64,000 nucleotides of DNA, taken from Polytrichum commune. Lineage: Eukaryota > Streptophyta > Polytrichopsida > Polytrichales > Polytrichaceae. Numbering within the stretch: the first letter of the stretch is position 1; the number at the start of each line of letters is the position of its first letter. A program made the position numbers and the translations under genes. The stretch covers positions 2,296,001-2,360,000 of the forward strand of contig OX485803.1 in assembly GCA_950295325.1 (NCBI GenBank), given 5' to 3'. Of this stretch, positions 11,061 to 23,948 are shown piece after piece. The notes beneath the pieces were generated by a model. The model had not been told where the DNA came from and did not search any database. It worked only from the letters and a program-made list of their open reading frames with translations.

Positions 11061-11710
11061 ATGATTTGCCTTGGTATAACGGCCACACTACTTATGCCCA
11101 TTTCCTTGAGACCTCTTTCGGCTAAACCCACTTCATGGTGGTACGCCGTCGAACTTCTTTTTAGGACCATCGACTTCAATGTTCTTCAAATCTTAAAGAT
11201 TCCCGATACGTCCTCAAGAAGCTTTGGGGACTCGGACATGGAATTCACCACCCGCTTTTGAATTCCCACCTAAAACGATGCATGTCTCACAAGGTCGTCC
11301 ATTTTAGGTGTATCCTTCACTTGTGCGTTTGAATAGCGCACATAGGCCTTAAGAGGCCCCGGGTGCCTCATTTGCACCAATTCCAACATCACCACCTTTT
11401 AAGCATTTCAAATTGGAATTTCAATCCAAAATTAATACCCTCCAAGGTTTTAGGTGCATTCGGTATTCTAGGCCCCAAATACTTTTGGAGGTTTGTGGGA
11501 GCCCTCTTCAAAGCACTCCTTCAATTTCCTTACCGAATCCACCTTAGTGCCCACCATTGTCATTAGAACCAATGGTATGGTCAAACTCCACTTGCACATG
11601 ATCCTTGTTCCAATTTAAGCCTCACAACCTTTTGGAAACCACGGGCTCACCATCACAACCCGCATTTTTTGATAGCCATGTTTCCCTCAAAGTGCGAGCT
11701 CAAAATTTGG
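11061..11710 (-). pseudogene. E2 gag remnant and leader
   Basis: Position between primer site and protease makes this the gag/leader segment. Short minus-strand frames recur across copies, but stops and shifts prevent any full gag. No zinc knuckle (CxxCxxxxHxxxxC) was seen. Confidence 0.5.
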
Positions 11711-11728
11711 AACCCTGCTCTGATACCA
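11711..11728 (-). promoter_or_regulatory. E2 primer-binding site, tRNA-Met type
   Basis: The minus strand reads TGGTATCAGAGCAGGGTT two bases inside the 5' LTR. TGGTATCAGAGC is the standard initiator tRNA-Met primer site of plant LTR retrotransposons. It fixes the element's orientation. Confidence 0.95.
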
Positions 11729-11730
11729 CG

Positions 11731-12703
11731 TGTCGCAACCCTTGCTAGCCCTCCTTGACCATCTTGCCAATTTTCGTTTCTAGCAAAGGTTACGAGCGCT
11801 AACCATTCGCATTCCGCCATGCTATTGGATAGCTCCTCTTACCCCGGACCAATAGTTCATAGGAGGGAACCAACCCTCCTACTTTGCTTTCGGGACTCAC
11901 CCCTTAATCGGTAAACCATTTCCCCAATGTGGACTTCCATCCATGGAAGTCCAATCCTATGTTGATCATCGCGTTGCCGGAGCAACACTACAACAACCCG
12001 AACCATACTAGGCAACTATGGCCTCACAATAGGCCAAAGCCCATGGAGGCCTTGCCGTTCCGCCTCGGGTGGGTGAGACCACACCACCTCACCCATATAA
12101 GCCTCTAGGACTTCACGCGGGGCCCCTACCCCACCGTCAACCAACCTCTTGTCTCCCTACCAAGAGTTGGGGCCAAGTGGACATTTTCCTTTAGCTGCTG
12201 GGCCTAGAACCCCCCAGCAGCTTCAGACCATCATAACTTCCTTGTATGATGTCTGATCATAACAACCAACCACTCCATCCTCATCTACGCTTCACGTAGA
12301 TGCCGATGGACTCCTCACTTGCTCCATTCGAGCAAGTCTTGAGGAAGTTATGCCTGTTTGAACCTTGGCAGTCCCGGGAATCCCTCCCAGGCACTGCTGT
12401 ACCAGGGCGCTGTCCCGGGACAGCGCCCCACTCAAATGGCCATAACTCCTAGCTCACACCTCGGATTGAGGTGTTCTTGAGCATTCTAGAATCACCACGC
12501 CATGAGCTACGCATAGCTCATGGCCTTGCCCTTGTGCCTCCTAGTCTTCGTGGGTGGGAGGCGTTCCCAACGCCCGGGGCCCTCACCCACACTAGGATCA
12601 CTTGGGCCCTCTCACCAACGGCGCCACAAGTCCCGGGTGTCACTCCGGGGTCCCCCTTGTGCCCATGGTGTTTCGGGCACTCCTCATGGAGAGGTGCGCG
12701 ACA
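11731..12703 (-). repeat. E2 5' LTR
   Basis: 973 bp, same length as its partner at 5704-6676 and nearly identical to it. It carries the same compensatory change in the ACTTGCTC/GAGCAAGT hairpin. Confidence 0.95.
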
Positions 12704-12708
12704 CCCAC

Positions 12709-14615
12709 CAAGTTCCTCAAGTATTGCTTCAAGACTCCATTCACATGCTCCGCTTTCCCATCCATTTGGGAATGCAAGGCCGTGCTAAACCTTAGTTTCA
12801 ATACAACCTCCTTAGAGAAATGCATTGAAAATGCACTTGTGAACTTTGGATCTTGATCCCACACAATCACTCTTGGCAACCCGTGGTGCCTCAACCGTCC
12901 TTTGAGAAAAGGCTATGCGGTCTCCAACGCGGTCGCGGTTCCCACAATTGGCACCATGTGTGCCAACTTGGCAAACCGCTCTACCATCAACAAGATGGCA
13001 TCATACCCATGTGACTCCGGCAAACTTGTGATCAAGTCCATGCACATACTATGCCATGGCGCCCACGGGATAGGCAACAGTTGCAAGAAACGGCCTTGCT
13101 TTTGGTAAGAGGCTCGGTTCACTTGGCACTTTATTCACGCCTTTACAAAGTGGGCTATAACTTTCTTTATGCACCGCCAATGGTACCTCCATGACACCAT
13201 TCTATGGCGGTTTTTTCTTTCTCCTCTATGGCCGGCAATAGGACTATCACATTCTTCCTTCCAAATGGATAGCCTCAACTTGCCTTGTGGCACATACACC
13301 CGACCTTGCTTACACTTGAACAATCCGTCCACCAACTTAACCTCTTTGAGCACCTTGTTCTTGCGAAGCTGACCTAAAAGTTTTTGTGCCTCGGGGTAGT
13401 TAATTTACCCCTCCCGTATCTTGCATCACAAGTTTCCTTCGCCGGCACACATTAGCCACAAGGTTTGAATGGTTCTCATTGCTTGGAACTCTTCCCGTCT
13501 ACTTAGCGCATCCGGCACCACATTTCCACGGTCCGGTTTGTGGACCAAATCCACCTTCATAAGCGCCAAACTATCATGTCACCGCAATGACTTGGCGCTC
13601 ACTTGCGCTTGTATGTCAAAATACTTTTAGGACACATTGTCCATGTAGACCTTTGCTTTGTGCGACCCCAAATAATGTTGCCACATCTTCAAGCAATGCA
13701 CTACGGCAAAGAAGTTCTTTATCATGAGTTGGTTGTCTTCTTTGACAACCATCGAGCCTCATGCCACCATATGCAATGGCCATCCATCTTACATTAATAA
13801 TTCACCATTGGCAAAGTTACTTGCCCCCGTATATACCTCAAAAGGTTTGTCAAACTCCACGAATTGAGCACGGGCGGCGAAGAGAACTTGCTCTTAAGCT
13901 CCCCAAGGACTTGGTGACAAGGCTAGTCCCACTCTTGGGATAGCCATTTCTTCCACAAGTCGGATAAGGTCGGATAACCATCGAGTTTAACGCTCTCATA
14001 TGCAATGGCCATCCATCTTACATTAACCATCCGCCAATGGCAAAGTCACTCGCCCCCGTATGCACTTCAAAAGGTATGTCAAACTCCTCGAACTTGAGCA
14101 CGGGCGGCGAAGAGAACTTCGTCTTAAGCTCCTCAAGGACTTGGTGGCACGGCTCATTCCACTCTTGGGATAGCCATGTCTTGCACAAGCTGGACAAGGT
14201 TTAACAACCATTGAGCTTATTGCTCTCACATGCAATGGTCCTCCATCTTGGATCAACATCCGCCAATTGCAAAGTGACTCGATCCCATATGCACCGCAAA
14301 AGGTTTGGCAAACTCCGCAAGCTTGAACACGGGCGGCAAAGACAACTTGCTTTTAACCTCCCCAATGGCTTGGTGGCATGGCTCATCCCACTCTTGGGAT
14401 AGCCATTTCTTGCACAAGCCGGACAAGGTTCGACAACCATGGAGCTTAATGTTCTCATAAGCAATGGTCATCCATCTTGGATCAACATCCGCCAATGGTA
14501 AAGTCCTTCGTCTCCATGTGCACCTCAAAATGCTTATGAAAACCCGGAAACTTAACCACACCTTGTGAAGGGAATTTGCTCTTGAGCTTCTCAAGGCTTG
14601 GTGACAAGGCTCATC
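12709..14615 (-). pseudogene. E4 integrase and RNase H, middle piece
   Basis: Minus-strand continuation of E4. Integrase core motifs lie at 12709-13122, with the shared TAG at 12913-12915. The zinc-binding region is at 13135-13353. Diverged RNase H with tandem units is marked near 13928, 14158 and 14387. The fourth unit is cut at 14615 by E3 and resumes at 24918. Confidence 0.8.
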
Positions 14616-15579
14616 TGTCGCAACCCTTGCTCGCCCCCCTTGACAATCTTGCCAATTTTCAATTCTAGCAAAGGTTACGAGCACTAACCATTCGCATTCC
14701 GCCATGCTAATGATTAGCTCCTCCTACCCCGGACCTTATAGTTCATAGGAGGGAACCAACCCTCCTACTTTGCTTTCGGGACTCACCCCTTAATCGGTAA
14801 CCCATTCCTAGATGTGGACTTCCATGGATGGAAGTCCAATCCCATGTTGATCATCGCATTGCCGGAGCAACACTACAACAATACAAGGCAACTATGGCCT
14901 CACGATGGGCCAAAGCCCATGGAGGCCGAGCCGTTCGGCCTCGGGTGGGTGAGGCCACACCACCTCACCCATATAAGCCTCTAGGACTCTACGCGGGGCC
15001 CCTTCCCCACCGTCAACCAACCTCTTGTCTCTCTACCAAGAGTTGGGGCCAAGTGGACACTTTCCTTTAGCCGCTGGGCCTAGAAGCACCCAGCAGCTTC
15101 AGAACATCATAACGTCTTTGTATGATGTCTGATTATAACAACCAACCACTCCATCTTTATCTACGCTTCACGTAGATGCCGATGGACTCCTCACTTGCCC
15201 CATTCAGGCAAGTGGTGAGGAAGTTATGCCTGTTTGAACCTTGGCAGTCCCGGGAATCACTCCCAGGCACTGCTGTACCAGGGCGCTGTCCCGGGACAGC
15301 GCCCCACTCAAATGGCCATAACTCCTACCTCACACCTTCGATTGAGGAGATCTTGAGCATTCTAGAATCACCATGCCATGAGCTACGCATAGCTCATGGC
15401 CTTACCCTCATGCCTCCTAGTCTCCGTGGGTGGGAGGCGTTCCCAACGCCCGGGGCCCTCACCCACACTAGGATCACTTGGGCCCTCTCACCAACGGCGC
15501 CACAAGTCCCGGGTGTCACTCCGGGGTCCCCCTTGTGCCCATGGTGTTTCGGACACTCCTCATGGAGAGGTGCGCGACA
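14616..15579 (-). repeat. E3 3' LTR
   Basis: 964-bp LTR ending at the polypurine-tract side. The first target-duplication copy tcatc lies at 14611-14615. Confidence 0.95.
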
Positions 15580-17996
15580 CTCACCCCCACCAAACGGAGT
15601 CGATGCCCTCATCGACTATACTCGTAGTCAGCACACCAATTCTCAAGTTGCCATCCTCTATGGTGCGGCATTGTGTTTACCTTAGGGCGCGACCCCCACA
15701 ATGCATCTTCAAATTTGGCATAGTCCCAAAGGTGTCGTTCCTAGGTGGTCCTTTAGCGACCTTGGATCTCTCCTCCAAGGACCCAACCTACACTAGACCC
15801 ACCTACTTTGGGACTCACTTGGGTTGCCCCTCCTTTGGGGGCTCCCCCGTTAGGCTCCACTAGCCTAACATGACACATCTAGGCGAGACCTCAACGCTTC
15901 CACTAAGTTGTCTCGGTTGCAACTCCGAGATGGCTTTCCATTGTTAAGCCACGCCTCGATCGCACGGGAGTGATGCCAAGTCCCGCCCGACTCGGTTCCC
16001 ACTTTGCTCTTTCGAGACATGGGTTCATGACTCCCATGCGCCAACTCTCGTTAGCTCGCGGGTAGCACTTTTATGAGCACGCGCCATCACCTTGTCCCCG
16101 CCCGGACAAGCCCACAACTAAGAAGTTTCTTGGTTTTATCCAAGGCCCGTCCAAGCCATGGCCCCCAATATCGCAACCCTTGCTAGCCCCCCCTTGACAA
16201 TCTTGCCAATTCTCAATTCTAGCAAAGGTTACAAGTCGCTAACCCTTCACATTCCGCCATGCTAATGGTTAGCTCCTCTTACCCCGGACCATATAGTTCA
16301 TAGGAGGGGAACCAACCCTCCTACTTTGCTTTCGGGACTCATCCCTTAATCGGTAACCCATTCCTAGATGTGGACTTCCATCCATGGAAGTCCCATCTCA
16401 TGTTGATCATCGCGTTGCCGGAGCAACACTACAACAACCCGAGTCATACTAGGCAACTGTGGCCTCACATTGGGCCAATGCCCATGGAGGCCATGCCGTT
16501 CGGCCTCGGGTGGGTGAGGCCACACCACCTCACCCATATAAGCCTCTAGGACTTCACGCGGGGCCCCTACCCCACCGTCAACCAACCTCTTGTCTCTCTA
16601 CCAAGAGTTGGGGCCAAGTGGACATTTTCCTTTAGCTGCTGGGCCTAGAACCCCCCAGCAGCTTCAGACCATCATAACTTCCTTGTATGATGTCTGATCA
16701 TAACAACCAACCACTCCATCCTCATCTACGCTTCACGTAGATGCCGATGGACTCCTCAATTGCCCCATTCGGGCAAGTCTTGAGGAAGTTATGCCTGTTT
16801 GAACCTTGGCAGTCCCGGGAATCACTCCCAGGCACTGCTGTACCAGGGCGCTGTCCCGGGACAGCGCCCCACTCAAATGGCCATAACTCCTACCTCACAC
16901 CTCCGATTGAGGTGTTCTTGAGCTTTCTAGAATCACCACGCCATGAGCTACGCATAACTCATGGCCTTCCCCTTGTGCCTCCTAGTCTCCGTGGGTGGGA
17001 GGCGTTCCCAACGCCCGGGGCCCTCACCCACACTAGGATCACTTGGGCCCTCTCACCAACGGCGCCACAAGTCCCGGGTGTCACTCCGGGGTCCCCCTTG
17101 TGCCCATGGTGTTTCGGGCACTCCTCATGGAGAGGTGCGCGACACCCAATTACTCGGCTTACCCAACCTAGTTTGGCATGTCTATTCCCCCTCTTCCACT
17201 AACCAAGCACAAGTACAAGACTAGGACCTCATCTCATACTTTTCTCTTTGCACCACTAAAGTTTGGACTTTATTTCCTCAAGCCAAAGAACAAGTACATG
17301 TTGTGGAGCAATTAGCCTCGAAGCTAAATGTGCTACTAGCGTCTCTCCCCCACTAAAGGAGATTGATGTCCTCATTAATGACTACGCTTCAATTTATTGG
17401 AATGTCTAGCCTTAGTTTCTTCAAAGTGTTTCACCAATTCATTGGTGTTCACCATGTCTCTTGCCGCCACCCAAGCGGTTTCTTTCTCATGGTATCCTCA
17501 CCATTTGACCAAGTACTCCTTTGTACATTTTCTTTCATTTTCACTTGGGCTTCCTACACTTGAGGATGCCCTCCTACCTCATGTTCCAAATGACCTCCAC
17601 AAGGTCGGGACGTGGCCTAATCACTTGCTTGTGATCGGGCCACAAGGTGTCGTCCTAAAATGACTTTCGAAATGAGACATGAAATGTCGCATGCACTTTG
17701 ATCTCCGGCGGTAATTCCAACTTATACATGTCCTTGAACACTTATTCCACAATGGAAAACGAAGCTCCAATTTTGGACATGAACTTTTGGAGTAAGGCCT
17801 TTGGGCAAGGTGAAGTTGTCCACATTCAACAACACCTTATTGGCCCACCTCATACTCCACTTCGCGTCTTCCGGCATTGACTTGCACTTCGTAGCACCTT
17901 CGGGCTTTCTCCACCAACAACTTGGTCATCTCCAAGACTTGTTTACCATCCTTGGCCAAGTCCTCACCATCTTGGTTGAACTCTAGTGTTGAATGT
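15580..17996 (-). pseudogene. E3 3' non-coding block, chromodomain and integrase tail
   Basis: The non-coding block runs 15580-16168 and continues at 17150 after the solo LTR. A chromodomain remnant and integrase tail follow at about 17360-17996. At 17815 this copy reads through a position where E2 and others have TAG, so that stop is not family-wide. The piece ends with aatgt, the left target duplication of the foreign LTR. Confidence 0.75.
16169..17144 (-). mobile_element. solo chromovirus LTR (L5) inside E3
   Basis: 976-bp LTR of the same family, flanked by the 5-bp target duplication cccaa (16164-16168 and 17145-17149). Its terminal TG is mutated to TA. The uninterrupted host sequence can be seen in E2 around 7255-7262. 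Confidence 0.95.
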
Positions 17997-18497
17997 TGAT
18001 GGACGCCGTGGGTCGCTCCTTTGCAATTTAGCTAAGAGGACTCACGATGCACATCACGTAAATTTATATTCGCTTGAGAACTACCGTGTCTCACTAATAT
18101 GCTCGGTCTCAAATTAATAATCCCTCTCTTCTCCTTATGATATGAATATATTATTGGAGTGAACACAATCTCATTATCTTAATTCTCACTATCAAAGTAA
18201 GGCATCATCGATAATAAGAACCGTTAGATTTAGAGAATGTTTCAAGAGGTGTATAATATGCGTAATAACAATATAGTTTCAATAGTTGGTATGAATCCTT
18301 AATGTTCGTAGTTCAATAACATCAATCATACAAATGATAGTAAACTTATAATGATGAAGAAGATCTAATATTCTTGAGTCTTCCTTTTTAAGCTCAAGTG
18401 TTACTACTTATAATATTGTAACTTGACATATATATATATAGTAGTTTGAAATTTCATGAACACATCGTTGATTGTTTTGCAATGTCACGTTTAACTT

Positions 18498-18789
18498 CAA
18501 AGTGTTTCTTGATGACGATAGTAATTATAACTCTCTTGAGTTTTTCTCAAGAGAGAGAACTCTTCTCTTCAATAGTTAATCCTTTACTTGTAATGACATC
18601 CAACAACTCACAAAGTATCTTAAGAGAGAAAGCACTTTTACTACAAAGTGTTTCTTGATGACGAGAAGTAAACCTATCTCTCTTGAGTTTTGCTCAAGAG
18701 AGAGAGAGAGATCTTCTCTTTAATAAATAATCCTTCAAATTGTAATGACATCCAACAACTCACAAAGTATCTTAAAAGAAGTTCAATAA
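18498..18789. repeat. 146-bp tandem duplication with conserved hairpin
   Basis: Two units start at 18498 and 18644 with CAAAGTGTTTCTTGATGACG. Each contains a perfect 10-bp stem CTCTCTTGAG/CTCAAGAGAG with a 5-base loop (18531-18555 and 18678-18702). The loop changed between units while both arms stayed intact. Confidence 0.85.
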
Positions 18790-19467
18790 CAATTGTAGTA
18801 AGTAGATTATCTTATATCAATATTACTTCATTCATATGTATTCAAACTTTGATGTGAATTAATGTCTTCATCATTCTTGTCAATCACAAGTTCAACAATC
18901 AATATGTAGTATAATATGTATAATACTTATAAGTCAATTATGTAGTTTTCAATAATAAGCTCCTCCTCTTTTGAAGGAGTTTGTAATCGTTAAGTGGTTT
19001 TGCTTTAAACATGCATATAATTCTTCAATCATTCAATCACATGTATATTTATAATTCCCTTTTGAGGAGTTCAATGATAAGTTCCACTTTAGAGAGTCAA
19101 TCGTAATTCCGACGTTCAAGTCAAATTGTCGTTACTACTCACAACAACTACTCTCAAAGTTCCATTGATACTCCAACTCTTCTTGAGCGCTTTGTTCTCA
19201 CCCTCGCACTAATACTTTGAGTTCTTTCTCAAAGCACCTACTCTTCTCTCGTTTAATAATCTCTTGAGTCACAAGTACCAATTGACAACTCGTAGTTCGA
19301 CTTGAGAAAGAGAGAGAGAAAGGTCACACACATTTGTGGAAAAGATATTGTATTGCAAAAGAGCTCCGAGAGGAGAGATACAAAGAAACTCAAGTGTTTT
19401 TGACACTCAAATTTGTGATAACTTCGTTGTGTAGAAAATGAGGTAATAGTCTCCTAATTTGCTTCCC

Positions 19468-19475
19468 TTATATAG
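19468..19475 (-). promoter_or_regulatory. TATA box of the 2.3-kb LTR
   Basis: The minus strand reads ACTATATAAGGG here, a strong plant TATA box in the orientation expected for the LTR promoter. Downstream sequence to 17997 would be R-U5. Confidence 0.6.
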
Positions 19476-20278
19476 TCTTCTCTTCCTAATCCAAAATCTA
19501 CATTAAGAGTGGTTGTGATCTCCACTTTTCTAAATAACTATCTATCTTCGAAATATGTAGATGATTCCTATCCTAAACGGTTATAACCGTTTTTACTATT
19601 CAAATGTTCGATTCCCTAAGATTTTACTATATCCTTGTCGTAGCTACATTGCAATTCCTTTTGAGAATGCAATCAAATCTTCTCATTTGCTTGATTCCAA
19701 TGATTTGTTTTTAAACATACTAGTAGAATCTACCTTTGTCCTATATGCTCATAATGCATCTTCTAATATCCCAACATTCCTAATATTCCATAATCATGTC
19801 TTTCAAAATATCCCCGATTCTCATATATACTTCATAATCATATCTCCTCAATAGTCATTTAATCCTCAAAAACCCATATTCCTATATGCTCCCTAATACT
19901 ACTTATAATTGCTTTCATAATTGTCTTCAAAACACTTACACTTAGATTAGTGGTATATAATCCTAGTCCTAATATACCACATAATGTCCTTCTATACCCT
20001 TATATTCCTCCTCTATAAGTCCTTACAAAAATTCCCCCTTTCTAATACTAAGTTCCCTTTGTTAAACGGCCGAGTATCTATCACCATGGGTAAGGGAACC
20101 TAATACCGTGCGTCTTCCTTGTGATGCCGTGGTAATGGACCCTATAGCCGTGGTTGAGAACCTCCGAGCTTTCTTCCGGGCCTCTCTCCATTTCGGTGAT
20201 GATCTTCTTCCTCTTGGTGATGCTTGATGCCTTTGGGTGTCTCATTTCCCTCTCATAATGTTGGTACTTAACAAATGT

Positions 20279-23200
20279 GCCCCCTCGAGAGCTAGGTTAA
20301 TAGGTTGGAGCGCATCCACTCCATAAGCCACCACCAAAGACCACCCCTTGGTAGCCAAGTGCGTGGCTACATTACAACTAAACTCTGCTCGACCCACATA
20401 GTCCGCCCAATCTCCTTGGTCCGCCCCCACCAAGTTCCTCAAGTATTGCTTCAAGACTACATTCACATGCTCCGCTTTCCCATTCATTTGGGAATCCAAG
20501 GCCGTGCTAAACCTTAGTTTCATTCCGACCTCCTTAGAGAAATGCATTGAAAATGCACTTGTGAACTTTGGATCTTGATCCCACACAATCACTCTTGGCA
20601 ACCCGTGGTGCCTCAACCATCCTTTGAGAAAAGGCTATGCGGTCTCCAACGCGGTCGCGGTTCTCACAATCGGCACCATGTGTGCCAACTTGGCAAACCG
20701 CTCTACCATCAACAAGATGGCATCATACCCATGTGACTCCGGCAAACTTGTGATCAAGTCCATGCACATACAATGCCATGGCGCCCACGGGATAGGCACG
20801 GTTGCAAGAAACCGCCTTGCTTTTGGTAAGAGGCTCGGTTCACTTGGCACTTTATTCACGCCTTCACAAAGTGGGTTATATCCTACTTTATGCACCGCCA
20901 ATGGTATCTCTTTGACACCATTCTATGGTGGTTATCTTTTTCTCCTCTATGGCCGGCAATAGGACTATCATATTCCTCCCTCAAAACCGATAGCCTCAAC
21001 TTGCCTTGTGGCACATACACCCAACTTTGCTTGCACTTAAACAATCCGTCCACCAACTTAACCTCTTTAAGCACCTTGCTCTTGCGAAGCTCACCTAAAA
21101 GCTTTTGTGCTTTGGGGTAGTTAATTTACCCCTCCCGTATCTTGCATCACAAGTTTCCTTCGCCGGCACACATTGGCCACAAGGTTTGGATGGTTCTCAT
21201 TGCTTGGAACTCTTCCGGTCTACTTCGCGCATCCAGCACCACATTTCCACGGTCCGGTTTGTGGATCAAATCCACCTACATAAGCGCCAAACTATCATGC
21301 CACCGCAATGACTTGGCGCTCACTTGCGCTTGAATGTCAAAATTCTTTGGGGACACATTGTCCATGTAGACCTTTGCTTTGTGCGACCCCAAATAGTGTC
21401 GCCACATCTTCAAGCAATGCACTACGGCAAAGAAGTTCTTTGTCATGAGTTGGTTGTCTTCTTTGACAACCATCGAGCTTCATGCTCCCATATGCAATGG
21501 CCCTGCATCTTACACATAATCCACCATTGGCAAAGTCACTCGCCCCCGTATGCACCTCAAAAGGTTTGTCAAGCTCCACGAACTTGAGCACGGGCGGCGA
21601 AGAAAACTTGCTCTTAAGCTCCCCAAAGACTTGGTGACAAGGCTAGTCCCACTCTTGGGATAGCCATTTCTTTCACAAGTCGGACAAGGTCGGACAACCA
21701 TCAAGCTTATTGCTCTCATATGCAATGGTCCTCCATCTTGGATCAACATCCGCCAATGGCAAAGTGACTCGCCCCCGTATGCACCTCAAAAGGTTTGGCA
21801 AACTCCGCAAGCTTGAGCACGGGCGGCAAAGACAACTTGCTCTTAAGCTCCCTAATGGCTTGGTGCCACGGTTCATCCCACTCTTGGGATAGCCATTTCT
21901 TGCACAAGCCGGACAAGGTTCGACAACCATGGAGCTTATTGCTCTCATATGCAATGGTCATCCATCTTGGATCAACATCCGCCAATGGTGAAGTCCGTCT
22001 CCATGTGCACCTCAAAATGCTTATGAAAATCCGGAAACTTAACCACATCTTGTGAAAGGAACTTGCTCTTGAGCTTCCCAAAGGCTTGGTGACAACGCTC
22101 ATCCCACTCTTGGGATAGCCATTTCCTCAATAAGTTGAGTAAGGTCCTAGCAACCTTAAAACAAATCTAGAATGAAGTGGTGGTAGTAGTTGGCTAGGCC
22201 AACCAATGACCTAAGCCTTTTTGAGTCAAGGGCCAATTCTCCTCTTGGATTGCCTTGACATTCTTCATGTTTGTCCACCAACTTCCTTTGTCACCACATG
22301 CCTCAAGAACTCAATTTATTCTTGAGCAAAGTTGCAATTCACTCCTTGGCGGTAACATTTTGAGCAACACATTGGTGAATACATCCTTGTATCTCACCAA
22401 CCTCCCACAAGTATGGTTTGGGGGAGGCCCATCTTTCCTAGCCTCCCCATGAGTTCCTTGGAATTGCTCCAATTGAACCACGACCATTATGTTTACCATT
22501 TTTCATTTGGTCCATTGAGACCAAATTCAACTTGGGTCCTCCTACCATAGGAGTCCTTGTCAATTTGTAGTTCAATTCTTTGCCATCATGGCACATCACA
22601 AATGCACCACAAGCTCACCGGCTTGCACCTCACATCTATCATGTGAGTTTCAAAGAAGGCGGCCTTCACAATGACATGCATTTCATCTATTTCACATGGT
22701 GTGAAATTTTGACAAATATCCAATGTCCCACATTGAAAGGTTACATGCATCGCGGCCTCCTTTGTCTCATGCGGTTCGCCCTTTTCAAACCGCACCTTGG
22801 TGGGCTTCACCACTCTACCAATCGGCAAACCCCAACTCCCTTGTGAGCTTTGGGGTCATGAAAGAATGCCTTAACACTTTGTCAACCCATGAGACAAGTC
22901 TCCCATTCATTTGAGCCTCAAGGTACAAAATACTTGGCCTCGGCTTAAGGCTACTAGCCTTGGCCACAAAGCCATCGTCCAACATTTGGTCCTCGGCAAC
23001 TTGGCTTGGCTTGGTCCGCAAAGCCAACTTTAAACATTTCGTCCGCGGGACAAATTGGTTTGGTGCCACAAAACAAATTTCTAATAATTTGTCCGCAAAA
23101 CAAACATGTTTTGCCTTGGTAGCACAAAGCCACCTTCCCACACGCCGTCCGCGGCACGAACATGAATTGCCTTGGTAGGACAAACCCACCTCCCAACATT

Positions 23201-23928
23201 CCGTCCACGGCACAAGTATGATTTGCTTTGGAAGCATAAAGCCACCTTTCAACATTCCGTCCGCGGCACCAACATGTTTTGCCTAAGTAAAATTGACCAA
23301 ACAATTTGCACTCATTTCTTTGGGACCTACTTTGGCTAAAGCCACTTGTGGTGATGCGCCGCCGAACTTCTCTTTGGGACCATCGGCTTCAATGCTCTTG
23401 CAAACTTGATGGTCCCCACCATGTCCTCAAGAAGCCTTGGGGACTTAAACAAGGCATCCACCACCCGCTTTTAAAACCCCACCTAAAAGGATGCATTTCT
23501 TAGAAAGCTCGTCCGTTTTAGGTGTATCCTTCATTTGTGCGTTTGAATAGCGCACATAGGCCTTAAGAGGCCATGGGTGCCTCATTAGCACCAAATTCAT
23601 TCCAACATCAATACCTTCCAAGCATTTCGAATTGGAATTTCAATCCAACATTAATGCCCTCCAAGGTTTTGGGTGCTTTCGGTATTCTAGGCCCCAAATG
23701 TTTTTTGAGGTTTGCGGGAGCCCTTTTCAAAGGACTCCTCCATTTTCCTTACCAAATCCACCCTCATGCCCACCATTGTCATTAGAACCAATGGTATGGT
23801 CAAATTCCACTTGCACATGATCCTTGTTCCAATTTGAGCCTCACAACCTTTTGGAAACCCCGGGCTCACCATCATAACCCGCATTTTTGATACCCATGTT
23901 TCCCTCAAAGTGCTAGCTCAAATATTGG
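20279..23928 (-). pseudogene. E3 pol and gag remnants
   Basis: Sense order from the right: gag remnant (about 23928-23286), 56-bp repeats (23285-22979), protease remnant (22828-22586), RT stub without catalytic core (about 22450-22120), RNase H with three tandem units (markers near 22108, 21880, 21650), zinc-binding region (21074-20883) and integrase core (20901-20279). The shared integrase TAG is at 20635-20637. All frames are broken. Confidence 0.8.
22979..23285 (-). repeat. 56-bp tandem repeats (E3)
   Basis: About six units with GTCCGCGG-containing words near 23039, 23146, 23203 and 23258, spaced 51-57 bp apart. Homologous to the array in E2 but with a different number of units. Confidence 0.8.
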
Positions 23929-23948
23929 AACCCTGCTCTGATACCACG

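Larger units (their letters stand above)
5704..12703 (-). mobile_element. chromovirus E2, complete 7.0-kb copy
   Basis: Full-length non-autonomous Ty3/gypsy chromovirus on the minus strand. Its LTRs are at 5704-6676 and 11731-12703, 973 bp each, with a single difference noticed by eye (5798 versus 11825). The flanking 5-bp target duplication is cccac (5699-5703 and 12704-12708). Order in the sense direction: 5' LTR, tRNA-Met primer site, degenerate gag, 56-bp repeats, protease C-terminal remnant, deleted reverse transcriptase, RNase H with three tandem units, integrase with a TAG codon, chromodomain remnant, about 800 bp of non-coding sequence, polypurine tract, 3' LTR. The near-identical LTRs indicate recent insertion. 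Confidence 0.95.
17997..20273 (-). mobile_element. 2.3-kb solo LTR of an unrelated retrotransposon
   Basis: A 2277-bp insertion begins TGATGGACGCC and ends TTAACA on the plus strand, giving TG...CA termini. It is flanked by the 5-bp duplication aatgt (17992-17996 and 20274-20278), and removal restores the E3 sequence. There is no coding region, primer site or internal domain. Read on the minus strand it starts TGTTAAGTACCAACATTATG. It has a TATATAAG box at about 19468-19475 some 800 bp in, as in a long promoter-bearing LTR. Base composition is AT-rich, unlike its neighbours. Family (copia or gypsy) is not determinable. Confidence 0.8.

Noticed and set aside
22979-23285. Regular 56-bp repeats considered as a CRISPR-like array
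   Set aside because: Units are diverged throughout with no constant repeat and variable spacer, they lie inside a retrotransposon, and the sequence is plant-like.
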